Of a DNA stretch of 9,859 nucleotides, positions 1-7,034 are shown piece after piece. Made by a program: the position numbers and the translations under genes. Origin of the DNA: Oscillospiraceae bacterium (GTDB taxonomy: Bacteria > Bacillota > Clostridia > Oscillospirales > Ruminococcaceae). Numbering within the stretch: the stretch's first letter is position 1; each line of letters opens with the position of its first letter. The stretch is from positions 1 through 9,859 of the forward strand of contig JAHHTS010000081.1 of the NCBI GenBank assembly GCA_020024475.1. The letters run 5' to 3'. Below the pieces are notes generated by a model. The model saw only the letters and a program-made list of their open reading frames with translations, did not search any database and was not told the origin of the DNA.

Positions 1-182
1 CTTCAGAAATAGAACCTTTTATTTATCGGAAGGTTATTTACAAAAAAGAGGGGGATCAGGTCGAGTATTTCGATGGTGCGGGAAAAGCATTGGGCATCGT
101 GTTCTTTCATTTTGATACTTATGAAAGGATGATGGATTTTTGTCAGAGAAAGGATGAATTGATAAAAGTCATTTTAGATTAA
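1..182 (+). CDS. 3' end of an upstream gene, possibly an ATP-grasp enzyme (partial)
   Basis: An open frame enters from the left edge (first full codon at 3) and ends at TAA 180-182, giving the last 59 residues of a protein. The tail reads as alternating short strands and a final helix: a VIYKKEGDQVEYFDGAGK hairpin, then GIVFFHFDTYERMMDF and a closing ELIKVILD. That strand-turn-helix ending resembles the C-terminal subdomain of carbamoyl-phosphate-synthase-like ATP-grasp ligases, but none of the nucleotide-binding motifs are in view, so this is only a suggestion. It lies 68 bases before a definite ATP-grasp gene on the same strand, with no convincing terminator between, so the two are probably co-transcribed. 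The reading frame is convincing; the family is not established. Confidence 0.6.
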   Translation, partial: SEIEPFIYRKVIYKKEGDQVEYFDGAGKALGIVFFHFDTYERMMDFCQRKDELIKVILD

Positions 183-250
183 ATCTGTGATTTTATCTAC
201 AGATATTTTATAGTATTGTTATTATTTTGATGATTTAAATGTTTTAGAAA

Positions 251-1351
251 GTGTGTAAACGTATTGCAATTATTGGGGCTTCTTTTGGTCAACTGCCGAT
301 ATGTCTGAAAGCGAAAGAAATGGGCCTGGAAACGTATTGTTTTGCATGGTCTGATGGAGCTATCTGTAAAGATGTTGTAGATCATTTTATTCCGATATCC
401 ATATTTGAAATGGACAGGATTGTGGAGCAATGCATTAAATATAAGATTGATGGAGTTGTATCAAATGCTTCGGAAAAAACTGCTACTGTCGTTGCTTATG
501 TTGCGGAAAAGATATCTAAACCATGTACCCCATATTCGACTTTTTTAAAGATTCAAAATAAAGAATATGTCCGTAGGGCTACCAATCCAATAGATGGACT
601 GGGGAATGTGAAGTTGGAAGTTGGAAAATATGATAGCTTGTTTTCGACATTCCCGCGTCCTTTTGTTTTAAAGCCTGTGAAGGGTGCTGCTAAAAAAGGA
701 GTTAATTTCATAGATAAGGATACTTGTGAGTTGGAATTGGAAGAAGAGTTGAAGACAGTCGATTTTATGGCAGAACAGTATATTGATGGCCAAGAATATT
801 CCGTTGAATCCATTTCCTATAATGGCAAGCATCAAGTGGTTCAGATTACAGAAAAGGTGAGTACAGGAGCGCCTCATTTTGTAGAGTTGGAGCATCATCA
901 GCCGGCGCGATTATCTTCTTTGCTGAAAGATAAAATATATAAGTTGATACCTGAAATTTTATCGTCTGTTGGTTTTGTTTCAGGAGCGTCTCATGTGGAA
1001 ATTAAGATTGATAATCAAAATAATGTTTATCTGATAGAGGTGAATCCAAGAGGAGGAGGAGACCATATTTCGAACATTTTGGTTGCTCTTTCAACGGATT
1101 TTGACTATTTGAAAGCAATGATAGAAGTCGCTTTAGGAATATATAAACCAACTCGGATTACGGATAAGGCTTATGCCGGTATTTATTTCTTGTCAGCTTA
1201 TTCTTCTAGGTTATTAGAATACTTTAGTGGTGACAGTAAAGAATGGATGGTTGAAAGAAGTTGGGATAGAAAGGAATTGGTTCACTCTTGTTCCAATTAT
1301 GATCGTAATGGTTATATAATTTATTGTTCAGACAAGAAAATAGTTATATAA
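251..1351 (+). CDS. ATP-grasp ligase, carbamoyl-phosphate-synthase-like
   Basis: 366-residue cytosolic ATP-grasp enzyme. This superfamily joins a carboxylate, activated as acyl phosphate, to an amine or similar nucleophile using ATP. The N-terminus carries a Rossmann-like pre-ATP-grasp strand (RIAIIGASFGQLPICLKA). The ATP-binding lysine strand is PFVLKPVKGAAKKG (K141, K144, residues 137-150), followed by AEQYIDGQEYSVES (174-187). The metal site is HVEIKID with E250 and LIEVNPRGGGD with E263, N265 and R267. All the core catalytic positions look intact. The start is GTG at 251: an in-frame TAG at 245-247 blocks any longer version. The protein stops soon after a GYIIYCS strand, so the usual C-terminal helix may be short or absent. 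Sitting in a polysaccharide operon, it could amidate or add an amino acid to a uronic-type sugar, or make a precursor; the substrate cannot be read from the sequence. Confidence 0.9.
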   Translation: MCKRIAIIGASFGQLPICLKAKEMGLETYCFAWSDGAICKDVVDHFIPISIFEMDRIVEQCIKYKIDGVVSNASEKTATVVAYVAEKISKPCTPYSTFLKIQNKEYVRRATNPIDGLGNVKLEVGKYDSLFSTFPRPFVLKPVKGAAKKGVNFIDKDTCELELEEELKTVDFMAEQYIDGQEYSVESISYNGKHQVVQITEKVSTGAPHFVELEHHQPARLSSLLKDKIYKLIPEILSSVGFVSGASHVEIKIDNQNNVYLIEVNPRGGGDHISNILVALSTDFDYLKAMIEVALGIYKPTRITDKAYAGIYFLSAYSSRLLEYFSGDSKEWMVERSWDRKELVHSCSNYDRNGYIIYCSDKKIVI

Positions 1352-1367
1352 AATAATTTAGGTAATC

Positions 1368-2297
1368 ATGCAGGTAGAAAATAATATAGTAGTTACAATT
1401 CTTTGTTTGGTATATAACCATGAAAAATATATCCGACAATGTTTGGAAGGGTTTGTTATGCAGAAAACAAACTTTAGGTTTGAGGCCATAGTCCATGATG
1501 ATGCCTCTACAGACAGTAGTGCATCCATTGTCTTGGAATATGCAAATAAATATCCGGATATAATAAAACCTATCATTGAAACTGAAAACCAATATTCAAA
1601 ACATGATGGTTCAATAGGAAGAATCATGAGATCCCGTACTCATGGTAAATACGTAGCGTTGTGTGAAGGGGATGATTATTGGACGGATCCTTTTAAACTT
1701 CAAAAGCAGGTGGATTTTTTGGAGGCTCATCCAGACTATTCCTTATGTTTTCATAATGCCATAGTCCATTATGAAAATTCTGATAAAATAGATCACATTT
1801 TTGCGGAATTGAAGACTCAGGAATATACACGCAAAGACATATTACAGAAATGGATTAATCCAACGGCATCTTTTGTATATCGTAGGTCTATTTTAGAATC
1901 TGAACTGTGTATGAAATATGTAGCATCGAAAAAAATAATGGCTGGAGATTTACCTTTATGTTTAACAGCCTCTTATTTAGGAAGATTATATGCTTTCAAA
2001 GAACCTATGTCTGTCTATAGAAAACATGAAAATGGAATGATGAATAGTTGGACGAATAAAGCTTATGAGTTATGTTTATATAATATTGAACTAAGTAAAA
2101 TCTTTGGAAATGATATACTTCCTTTTATAAAAAAGAAGGTTGCTCTTCTTTCTGGTCAGTCTTTTAGATTAATATTGAATGGCAATATTAAAAAAGGTAT
2201 AAAGCTCTTATTCACTGCATTGTTTTTTTGTCCTTCTGACACAATATGTCATCTTTTAAGGAGAGTAATTAAAGGAGGTAAATACAAACTATGTTAA
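1368..2297 (+). CDS. Glycosyltransferase family 2 (GT-A fold)
   Basis: 309-residue inverting glycosyltransferase of the GT2 family, predicted to add one sugar to the lipid-linked repeat unit at the cytoplasmic face of the inner membrane. The N-terminal nucleotide-binding strand is VTILCLVYNHEKYI (9-22), followed by the HDDAS motif (D44, D45) and the metal-binding EGDDYW (E100-W105, the DXD equivalent). The segment NPTASFVYRR (164-173) fits the acceptor-side region of this subgroup. The C-terminal third is helical and basic without clear membrane spans. It begins 16 bases after the ATP-grasp gene, and the ATG at 1368 places the first catalytic strand within ten residues, so the start is well placed. 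Family assignment is firm; donor and acceptor sugars are unknown. Composition is AT-rich, like the genes that follow. Confidence 0.93.
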   Translation: MQVENNIVVTILCLVYNHEKYIRQCLEGFVMQKTNFRFEAIVHDDASTDSSASIVLEYANKYPDIIKPIIETENQYSKHDGSIGRIMRSRTHGKYVALCEGDDYWTDPFKLQKQVDFLEAHPDYSLCFHNAIVHYENSDKIDHIFAELKTQEYTRKDILQKWINPTASFVYRRSILESELCMKYVASKKIMAGDLPLCLTASYLGRLYAFKEPMSVYRKHENGMMNSWTNKAYELCLYNIELSKIFGNDILPFIKKKVALLSGQSFRLILNGNIKKGIKLLFTALFFCPSDTICHLLRRVIKGGKYKLC

Positions 2298-2350
2298 TTG
2301 TAATCTTTAAGCTATAATATAATAAGAACCTAAAATATAATTTATTATAA

Positions 2351-3487
2351 ATGATCTTATTTCAAACTTTATTCGTCTATATTATATTTTTTATAATATT
2401 CTTTCTGCTTTTGAATAAAGCAAAGCTGACAAATTCTTTTATCTATTGTATTTTTGCTTGTTTATTATTTTCATTGTTAGCTGGTTTTAGATATGGTGTT
2501 GGAATGGATTTTTTCCCTTATTTAGATGGTTATGAATATTTGAAGAAAACAGGTCTTTTTATTGATAATCAAGAGATAGGATTTCGATTTTTATCAAAAA
2601 CTTTAGCAGAATGTAATTTATCATCAACCGTATTTTTTGCTGTAATTGGTTTTATTCAAATGTTTTTCATTTGTTTGTCAATTAAAAAAGATCGATATAT
2701 ATATCCTTTTGTTGCTTTTGTGTTTTCTATGGGTTGTGTTTGGTTGATATATTTTAATGGTTTAAGACAAATTATTGCTTTTTGCATTTGGGCTTATTCA
2801 ATAAGGTTTATAATTTCTAAAGATGTAGTTAAACATTATTTGTTATTGATTTTAGCGTTGTCCTTTCATAATTCTGCGCTTTTATTATTTATATTTTATC
2901 CAATTTTTAATATAAGACTTGAATGGTTTAAAAATATAAAGTACCAATTAATTGCACTATGTATTTCTTTGATTCTAATGAAGATGAATTATATTCAAAA
3001 TTTGATTGAAGTAATGGAAAATTTATTAGAATTAACGGGTTATGACATTTATACATCGGATAGATTTAGAAGTCAATTAGTAAGAGAATCCAATATTACA
3101 TTAGGAGGAGGTTTTTATTTGTCTTTGCTTATATATGTTATTTGTATATTGAAAAGTAATAAAGTTAAACGATATTTGAACAATGATTATTTTAATATTA
3201 TTTATGATTTATTTTTCATAGGGGTTCTGATAAAAAATGTTTTTATAAATTCCATCTTAATGATACGCTTTAATTATTATTTTATTTGTTTTGATTTGTT
3301 AGTGGTGTCTTTTGTTTTGTTTTATTTATTGAAGAGAAACAAAAGATTATTTTGGGGATTGTCTTTTTTATATGTTATAATGTTTATAGGTGTAATGCTT
3401 AAAATGGATACAAATACAGCTAGTTATATTTTTAATTTTCAAGATGATCTATTTTATTTAAAGCAGTATTTTAGGTTCTTGCATTAA
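2351..3487 (+). CDS. EpsG family membrane protein, probable Wzy-type repeat-unit polymerase
   Basis: 378-residue polytopic inner-membrane protein with roughly nine to eleven hydrophobic spans, the first starting at residue 3. EpsG-family hallmarks are present: FRYGVGMDFFPY (46-57) after the second span, EIGFRFLSK (75-83), FNGLRQ (135-140), and SFHNSALL (171-178) at the start of a span. EpsG-type proteins take the place of Wzy, the enzyme that joins lipid-linked repeat units in the periplasm; this is the only candidate polymerase in the window. It starts 53 bases after the preceding glycosyltransferase, with no strong ribosome binding site. It is the most AT-rich gene here (a sampled line, 3181-3240, has 11 G+C of 60), as often seen for polymerases, which are serotype-specific and frequently exchanged. 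Family assignment is good; the linkage formed is unknown. Confidence 0.88.
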   Translation: MILFQTLFVYIIFFIIFFLLLNKAKLTNSFIYCIFACLLFSLLAGFRYGVGMDFFPYLDGYEYLKKTGLFIDNQEIGFRFLSKTLAECNLSSTVFFAVIGFIQMFFICLSIKKDRYIYPFVAFVFSMGCVWLIYFNGLRQIIAFCIWAYSIRFIISKDVVKHYLLLILALSFHNSALLLFIFYPIFNIRLEWFKNIKYQLIALCISLILMKMNYIQNLIEVMENLLELTGYDIYTSDRFRSQLVRESNITLGGGFYLSLLIYVICILKSNKVKRYLNNDYFNIIYDLFFIGVLIKNVFINSILMIRFNYYFICFDLLVVSFVLFYLLKRNKRLFWGLSFLYVIMFIGVMLKMDTNTASYIFNFQDDLFYLKQYFRFLH

Positions 3488-3527
3488 ATGTTATTTTCTA
3501 TAATAAATTTTGGCAAAAAAGGTTGTT

Positions 3528-4496
3528 ATGAAATTATCATTAATAATTCCGGTTTATAACGTTGAAAAATATATTGCAAAGTGCTTGCATTCGTGCTTAA
3601 ATCAAAATATTTTATCAACAGATTATGAAATCATTGTTGTAAATGATGGCTCTCCTGACAGTAGCCTGAATATTATTAATACTTTTGTCGCAAAGTATGA
3701 TAATATTCAAGTTATAACCCAAGAGAATCAAGGTTTAAGTATGGCTCGCAACAATGGACTAAATGTATCAAAAGGTGATTACGTATGGTTTATTGATTCA
3801 GATGATTCAATTGAAGAAAATTGTTTGGCTGAAATTTGTGCTAAATTAAGTACTGGTATTGATATGCTTCAAGTACAGTATAGATATACTTATGATGATG
3901 AAAATTTTAATACTGATGCTAGGAAAATAGAAATAAATTCTGTTATATCAGGGAAACAACAAATATTGAAAGGAGGTGTTCATATTCCTGCTCAGTTTGT
4001 TGTTTTTAAGAGAAATTTCCTTATGAAATATAATCTTAGATTTTATCCTAGTATTTATCATGAAGATTTGGAATTTAAACCTCGAGCCTTATATTTAGCA
4101 AATTCTATTTGTTCTTACAATAAAATAGTTTATAATTATTATCAACGTTCGTCTGGAAGTATTACAAGTAAGTTTAGAATAAAACATGGGAAAGATTTGC
4201 TTCAGGTGTGTAGAAATTTATTGAATTTTGTAAAACAAAATGATATAAGAGGACAATATAAACGTTATTTTTACAAATGTATAGCTATTGCCTTAAATAT
4301 GTTATTTAATGGATTGATAGATCTTGATGATAACGATAAAACAATGTTGCTAAAAGAACTATCAAATAATAAATCGTTATTATCTAAAATGTTCTTGACT
4401 TTAAAACCAAAGTATGTTCTTGAATCCTCTCTTTTATTGATTAATTTAAGGTTTGGTCTTTTAGTACACAAAACATTGAAAAAATGGTGGAAATAA
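3528..4496 (+). CDS. Glycosyltransferase family 2
   Basis: 322-residue GT2 enzyme. The strand LSLIIPVYNVEKYI (3-16) opens the GT-A domain. NDGSPD (39-44) binds nucleotide, ENQGLSMARNNGL (66-78) is the conserved QGxxxARNxG segment, and D90-S91-D92-D93 is the metal-binding DXD. H178-E179-D180 in SIYHEDLEF supplies the ED motif that usually contains the catalytic base. The ATG at 3528 is preferred: it gives the standard MKLSLIIPVYN opening and is preceded by an A-rich AAAAAAGG. A TTG at 3510 would add only six atypical residues. The gene follows the polymerase by 40 bases. It resembles the many capsule and O-antigen GT2 enzymes of WcaA type; sugar specificity cannot be inferred. The C-terminus is basic and helical, consistent with membrane association. 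Confidence 0.93.
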   Translation: MKLSLIIPVYNVEKYIAKCLHSCLNQNILSTDYEIIVVNDGSPDSSLNIINTFVAKYDNIQVITQENQGLSMARNNGLNVSKGDYVWFIDSDDSIEENCLAEICAKLSTGIDMLQVQYRYTYDDENFNTDARKIEINSVISGKQQILKGGVHIPAQFVVFKRNFLMKYNLRFYPSIYHEDLEFKPRALYLANSICSYNKIVYNYYQRSSGSITSKFRIKHGKDLLQVCRNLLNFVKQNDIRGQYKRYFYKCIAIALNMLFNGLIDLDDNDKTMLLKELSNNKSLLSKMFLTLKPKYVLESSLLLINLRFGLLVHKTLKKWWK

Positions 4497-4530
4497 ATTG
4501 ATAGTCTACAGAAACAAGAAGATATAAATT

Positions 4531-4552
4531 TTCCCCTTTAAAAGAAGGGGAG
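4531..4552 (+). other. Small intergenic hairpin
   Basis: CCCCTT (4533-4538) can pair with AAGGGG (4545-4550) around a six-base loop. A T-A pair (4532/4551) and a T-G wobble (4531/4552) extend it. It lies in the 71-base gap between two glycosyltransferase genes, 16 bases before the next ATG. No T-run follows, so it is not a standard intrinsic terminator. It could slow polymerase or ribosomes, shape mRNA stability, or mean nothing. Confidence 0.35.
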
Positions 4553-4567
4553 TCTATACATTTAAAT

Positions 4568-5761
4568 ATGAAAGCAATTTTTATTGGTTCAATATATTCC
4601 GAAGAAAAACAAGTAACGTTAAAAAAATTAGGGTCAAATATTGATAATGCAGCTCATACATTCCAATCAGCTTTATTATTAGGTTTGTCTAATTATTATG
4701 ATGAGATTGATGTCATAACAATACCTAATATTTCATCATATCCTAAATGTAAGAAAATAAATTTTGGGGAAGAAATCTTTTCTTTAAATTTATCTTGTAA
4801 AGTTAATTGTATATTTACTGGCTTAATTAATTTGCCAATCATTAAATTATATTCCAAATTCAGGCGAATCAAGAAGCAACTTGAATTGGCTATAAAGAAT
4901 ACAAATGAAGAGAGTGTGATTTATGTTTATGGTGTACATACTCCATTTTTGCAGGCTGTTTGTAAAATTCAACATTCTGATATAAAGACATGTCTGATTG
5001 TACCAGACCTTCCAGAATTTATGTCAGGTAATAAAAATCCTTTCTATCTATTAGCAAAGAAGTTGGATAAAATTCTAATAGACTTTTGTATAAAGAAATT
5101 TGATTCTTTTGTATTGCTAAGTCCGTTTATGAAAGAAAGATTGCCTATAGGTGATAAACCTTGGATTCAGATGGAAGGAATTTTTCAGAATACTTTATTA
5201 ACAGAAGTTATTGAGAAAGAAAAATTTAAAACAATTTTATATACGGGTAATTTGGGAAAGCGTTATGGGATTGAATTATTATTGGATGCTTTTTCTTTGA
5301 TTAAGTCTGATGATTATCGTTTGTGGATCAGGGGTAATGGAGAAACTTTGGCTGAAGTTAAAGAAAGAGCAAAGAAGGATCCTAGGATTATATATTTTGA
5401 CCAAATGAGTAAAATTGAATTATTAAAGTTGCAAAAAAAAGCTACTTTGTTGGTAAATCCTGTTTCTCCTAAACAAGAGTTTACACGTTTTTTCTTTCCT
5501 TCTAAAACAATGGAATATCTGGCCTCAGGAACACCTACTGTCATGTTTCGATTAGATTGTTTGCCAAAAGATTATTATAAGCATCTTTTCTTCTTTGAGG
5601 ATGATACGGCTGAAAGTATGTGTAATAGGTTGATAGAAATTTGTTCAAAATCTGAAACAGAATTAGCTTCTTTTGGAAAATTGGCTTCAGATTTTATTCT
5701 CAATGAGAAAAATGCTATGGTGCAGACTGAAAAAATATTTGCAATGGCAAGGGAATCTTGA
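4568..5761 (+). CDS. Glycosyltransferase, GT4-like (GT-B fold)
   Basis: 397-residue retaining-type glycosyltransferase with a two-domain GT-B layout. The N-terminal acceptor domain begins MKAIFIGSIY and includes VIYVYGVHTPFLQAV (117-131) and CLIVPDLPEFMSG (142-154). The C-terminal donor domain begins at TILYTGNLGKRYGIELLLDAF (222-242), then RLWIRGNGE (251-259) and the nucleotide-sugar-binding run FFPSKTMEYLASGTP (309-323). The acidic residue of a classical EX7E motif is not obvious: the region around PVSPKQEFTRFFFPSKTMEYL keeps E304 and E316 with unusual spacing. The start is the first ATG after the intergenic hairpin and opens directly with a Rossmann strand. It probably extends the lipid-linked repeat unit in the cytoplasm. 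Family is well supported by the C-terminal half; the N-terminal half is divergent and sugar specificity is unknown. Confidence 0.87.
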   Translation: MKAIFIGSIYSEEKQVTLKKLGSNIDNAAHTFQSALLLGLSNYYDEIDVITIPNISSYPKCKKINFGEEIFSLNLSCKVNCIFTGLINLPIIKLYSKFRRIKKQLELAIKNTNEESVIYVYGVHTPFLQAVCKIQHSDIKTCLIVPDLPEFMSGNKNPFYLLAKKLDKILIDFCIKKFDSFVLLSPFMKERLPIGDKPWIQMEGIFQNTLLTEVIEKEKFKTILYTGNLGKRYGIELLLDAFSLIKSDDYRLWIRGNGETLAEVKERAKKDPRIIYFDQMSKIELLKLQKKATLLVNPVSPKQEFTRFFFPSKTMEYLASGTPTVMFRLDCLPKDYYKHLFFFEDDTAESMCNRLIEICSKSETELASFGKLASDFILNEKNAMVQTEKIFAMARES

Positions 5762-5814
5762 TATTATATGGTGATGAATAAATGTCAGTTATTAATAAAT
5801 ATTTGTGATTTACA

Positions 5815-6444
5815 ATGTCGTTTGGAAAAAAAATTTATTTCTCTCCTTTAGGGTATATTATATCTGTAGTTCAACGTTTGGGTGGTTTATTTTTTAAGCC
5901 ATTTATGATATATGGTTTTTATAATTCAAAACAAAAAAAATATTTTAGATCAATCAGGATATCTTCTTCTGCTGTTATTACAGAAAAAGATAAATTGGAT
6001 ATAGCCGATAACGTATGGGTGAATCATTATGCTCGAATTGATGCATCTGGTGGAGTAAAAATTGGTGAAGGATGTCAGATAGGGTATTCTTCTATGATTT
6101 TATCTCATAGTAGCCATATGGCAATTCGTTTGAATGGTAAGATGTATATTCATATGGATATAAACCAACGTAAAGGATATATTCATAAATCTGTTACAAT
6201 AGGAGAGTATACTTTTATTGGAGGAGGTTCATGTATTATGCCTGGCGTTTCTGTCGGTAAAGGATGTGTTATTGGAGTAGGAAGCGTCGTAACTAAAGAT
6301 GTGCCTGATTATTCTATTGTTGCCGGTGTACCAGCTAAAGTAATAGGTTCTACTTTAGAAATAGATGCAGAATTTTTTACAGATGAATTTGTCCAAAAGT
6401 ATTATTATGACCAATCAGTAATACATAAATTTAGAAAAATATGA
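5815..6444 (+). CDS. Acyltransferase with left-handed beta-helix (hexapeptide repeats)
   Basis: 209-residue O- or N-acetyltransferase of the hexapeptide-repeat (LbH, WcaF/maltose acetyltransferase-like) superfamily; such enzymes act as trimers with acetyl-CoA. Residues 1-50 are basic and hydrophobic with a likely membrane-associating helix (LGYIISVVQRLGGLFF). Imperfect hexapeptide coils run from about 54 to 175, including VKIGEGCQIG (81-90), VTIGEYTFIGGGS and VSVGKGCVIGVGSVVTKDV. The family ending SIVAGVPAKVIG (167-178) is present. The likely catalytic histidine is H98 or H101 in ILSHSSHM. The insertion at 103-126 (KMYIHMDINQRKGYIHK) fits the loop seen in many sugar acetyltransferases. The last codon and stop overlap the next gene by ATGA, so the two are probably translationally coupled. 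It probably acetylates a sugar of the repeat unit; it lacks the N-terminal domain of PglD-type UDP-sugar N-acetyltransferases. Confidence 0.9.
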   Translation: MSFGKKIYFSPLGYIISVVQRLGGLFFKPFMIYGFYNSKQKKYFRSIRISSSAVITEKDKLDIADNVWVNHYARIDASGGVKIGEGCQIGYSSMILSHSSHMAIRLNGKMYIHMDINQRKGYIHKSVTIGEYTFIGGGSCIMPGVSVGKGCVIGVGSVVTKDVPDYSIVAGVPAKVIGSTLEIDAEFFTDEFVQKYYYDQSVIHKFRKI

Positions 6445-7031
6445 AACGTTTATTTGATATCGTTGCAAGTTTTTGTGGATTGATAATTTTAAGTCCTTTA
6501 TTTATTATTTTGGCAATATGGATAAAAATAGATTCTAAAGGTCCTGTTTTTTATAAACAAATTCGAGTTGGGCGGAGCAATAAAAATTTTTATCTTTTCA
6601 AATTTAGAAGTATGAGGGTTGGAGCTGATAAAGCAGGATTAATAACAGTGGGAGGTCGTGATCCTAGAGTAACTTCATCAGGATATTATATTCGGAAATA
6701 TAAATTGGATGAATTCCCTCAGTTGATAAATGTTTTTAAGGGAGATATGAGTCTGGTGGGGCCACGTCCGGAAGTTCGGAAATATGTTGATTTCTATACT
6801 GACGAGCAAATGCATGTATTGGATGTTCGTCCGGGAATAACAGATTTGGCTTCTATTCGTTATCGTAATGAAAATGAGATATTGGAAAAGGTTGAAGATC
6901 CTAACAAATACTATATTGAGGTGATAATGCAAGATAAATTGAAAATCAATTTAAAGTATGTTGAAAATCATTCTTTTTGGTACGATATAAAATTAATATT
7001 TTCTACATTTATTGCAATTATCAAAGAATAG
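6441..7031 (+). CDS. Initiating phosphoglycosyl transferase (PglC/WcfS-like, bacterial sugar transferase)
   Basis: 196-residue monotopic phosphoglycosyl transferase of the small, single-domain type. It moves a sugar-1-phosphate from a UDP-sugar to undecaprenyl phosphate and so starts the repeat unit. The N-terminal re-entrant hydrophobic helix is at 7-29 (VASFCGLIILSPLFIILAIW) with the helix-breaking S18-P19. KFRSM (54-58) follows, then the catalytic dyad D90-E91 in KLDEFPQL and the conserved VGPRPE (106-111) and PGIT (131-134). All essential residues are present, and the length matches PglC and WcfS rather than the large WbaP/WcaJ forms. The start overlaps the acyltransferase stop. With a 4-aminotransferase and a dehydratase just downstream, the likely substrate is a UDP-N-acetyl-4-amino-4,6-dideoxyhexose, as for WcfS in B. 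fragilis polysaccharide A; that is inference. The sampled line 6541-6600 is 30% G+C. Confidence 0.94.
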   Translation: MKRLFDIVASFCGLIILSPLFIILAIWIKIDSKGPVFYKQIRVGRSNKNFYLFKFRSMRVGADKAGLITVGGRDPRVTSSGYYIRKYKLDEFPQLINVFKGDMSLVGPRPEVRKYVDFYTDEQMHVLDVRPGITDLASIRYRNENEILEKVEDPNKYYIEVIMQDKLKINLKYVENHSFWYDIKLIFSTFIAIIKE

Positions 7032-7034
7032 TAT

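Noticed and set aside
183..209. ATCTGT (183-188) and ACAGAT (199-204) followed by a T-rich stretch, resembling a terminator after the upstream partial gene.
   Set aside because: The stem is only six mostly weak pairs with a ten-base loop, and the next gene follows on the same strand within 68 bases. A functional terminator is not supported.
2271..2317. AAAGGAGGT (2271-2279) followed by ATG 2291 and an eight-codon frame ending at TAA 2315-2317, overlapping the end of the first GT2 gene: a possible leader peptide before the polymerase.
   Set aside because: The Shine-Dalgarno-like string encodes Lys-Gly-Gly in the glycosyltransferase. The same AAAGGAGGT occurs inside the second GT2 gene near 3969 with no start nearby. 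Bacteroidales rarely use such sites, and the spacing of 12 bases is long.
3510..3530. TTG start at 3510 for the second GT2 gene.
   Set aside because: ATG 3528 gives the standard family N-terminus MKLSLIIPVYN; the six extra residues have no family support.
5790..5805. AATATTTG before the acyltransferase gene as a -7 promoter box.
   Set aside because: It lacks the first T of TAnnTTTG, has no convincing -33 partner, and lies in a 53-base gap consistent with read-through from upstream.
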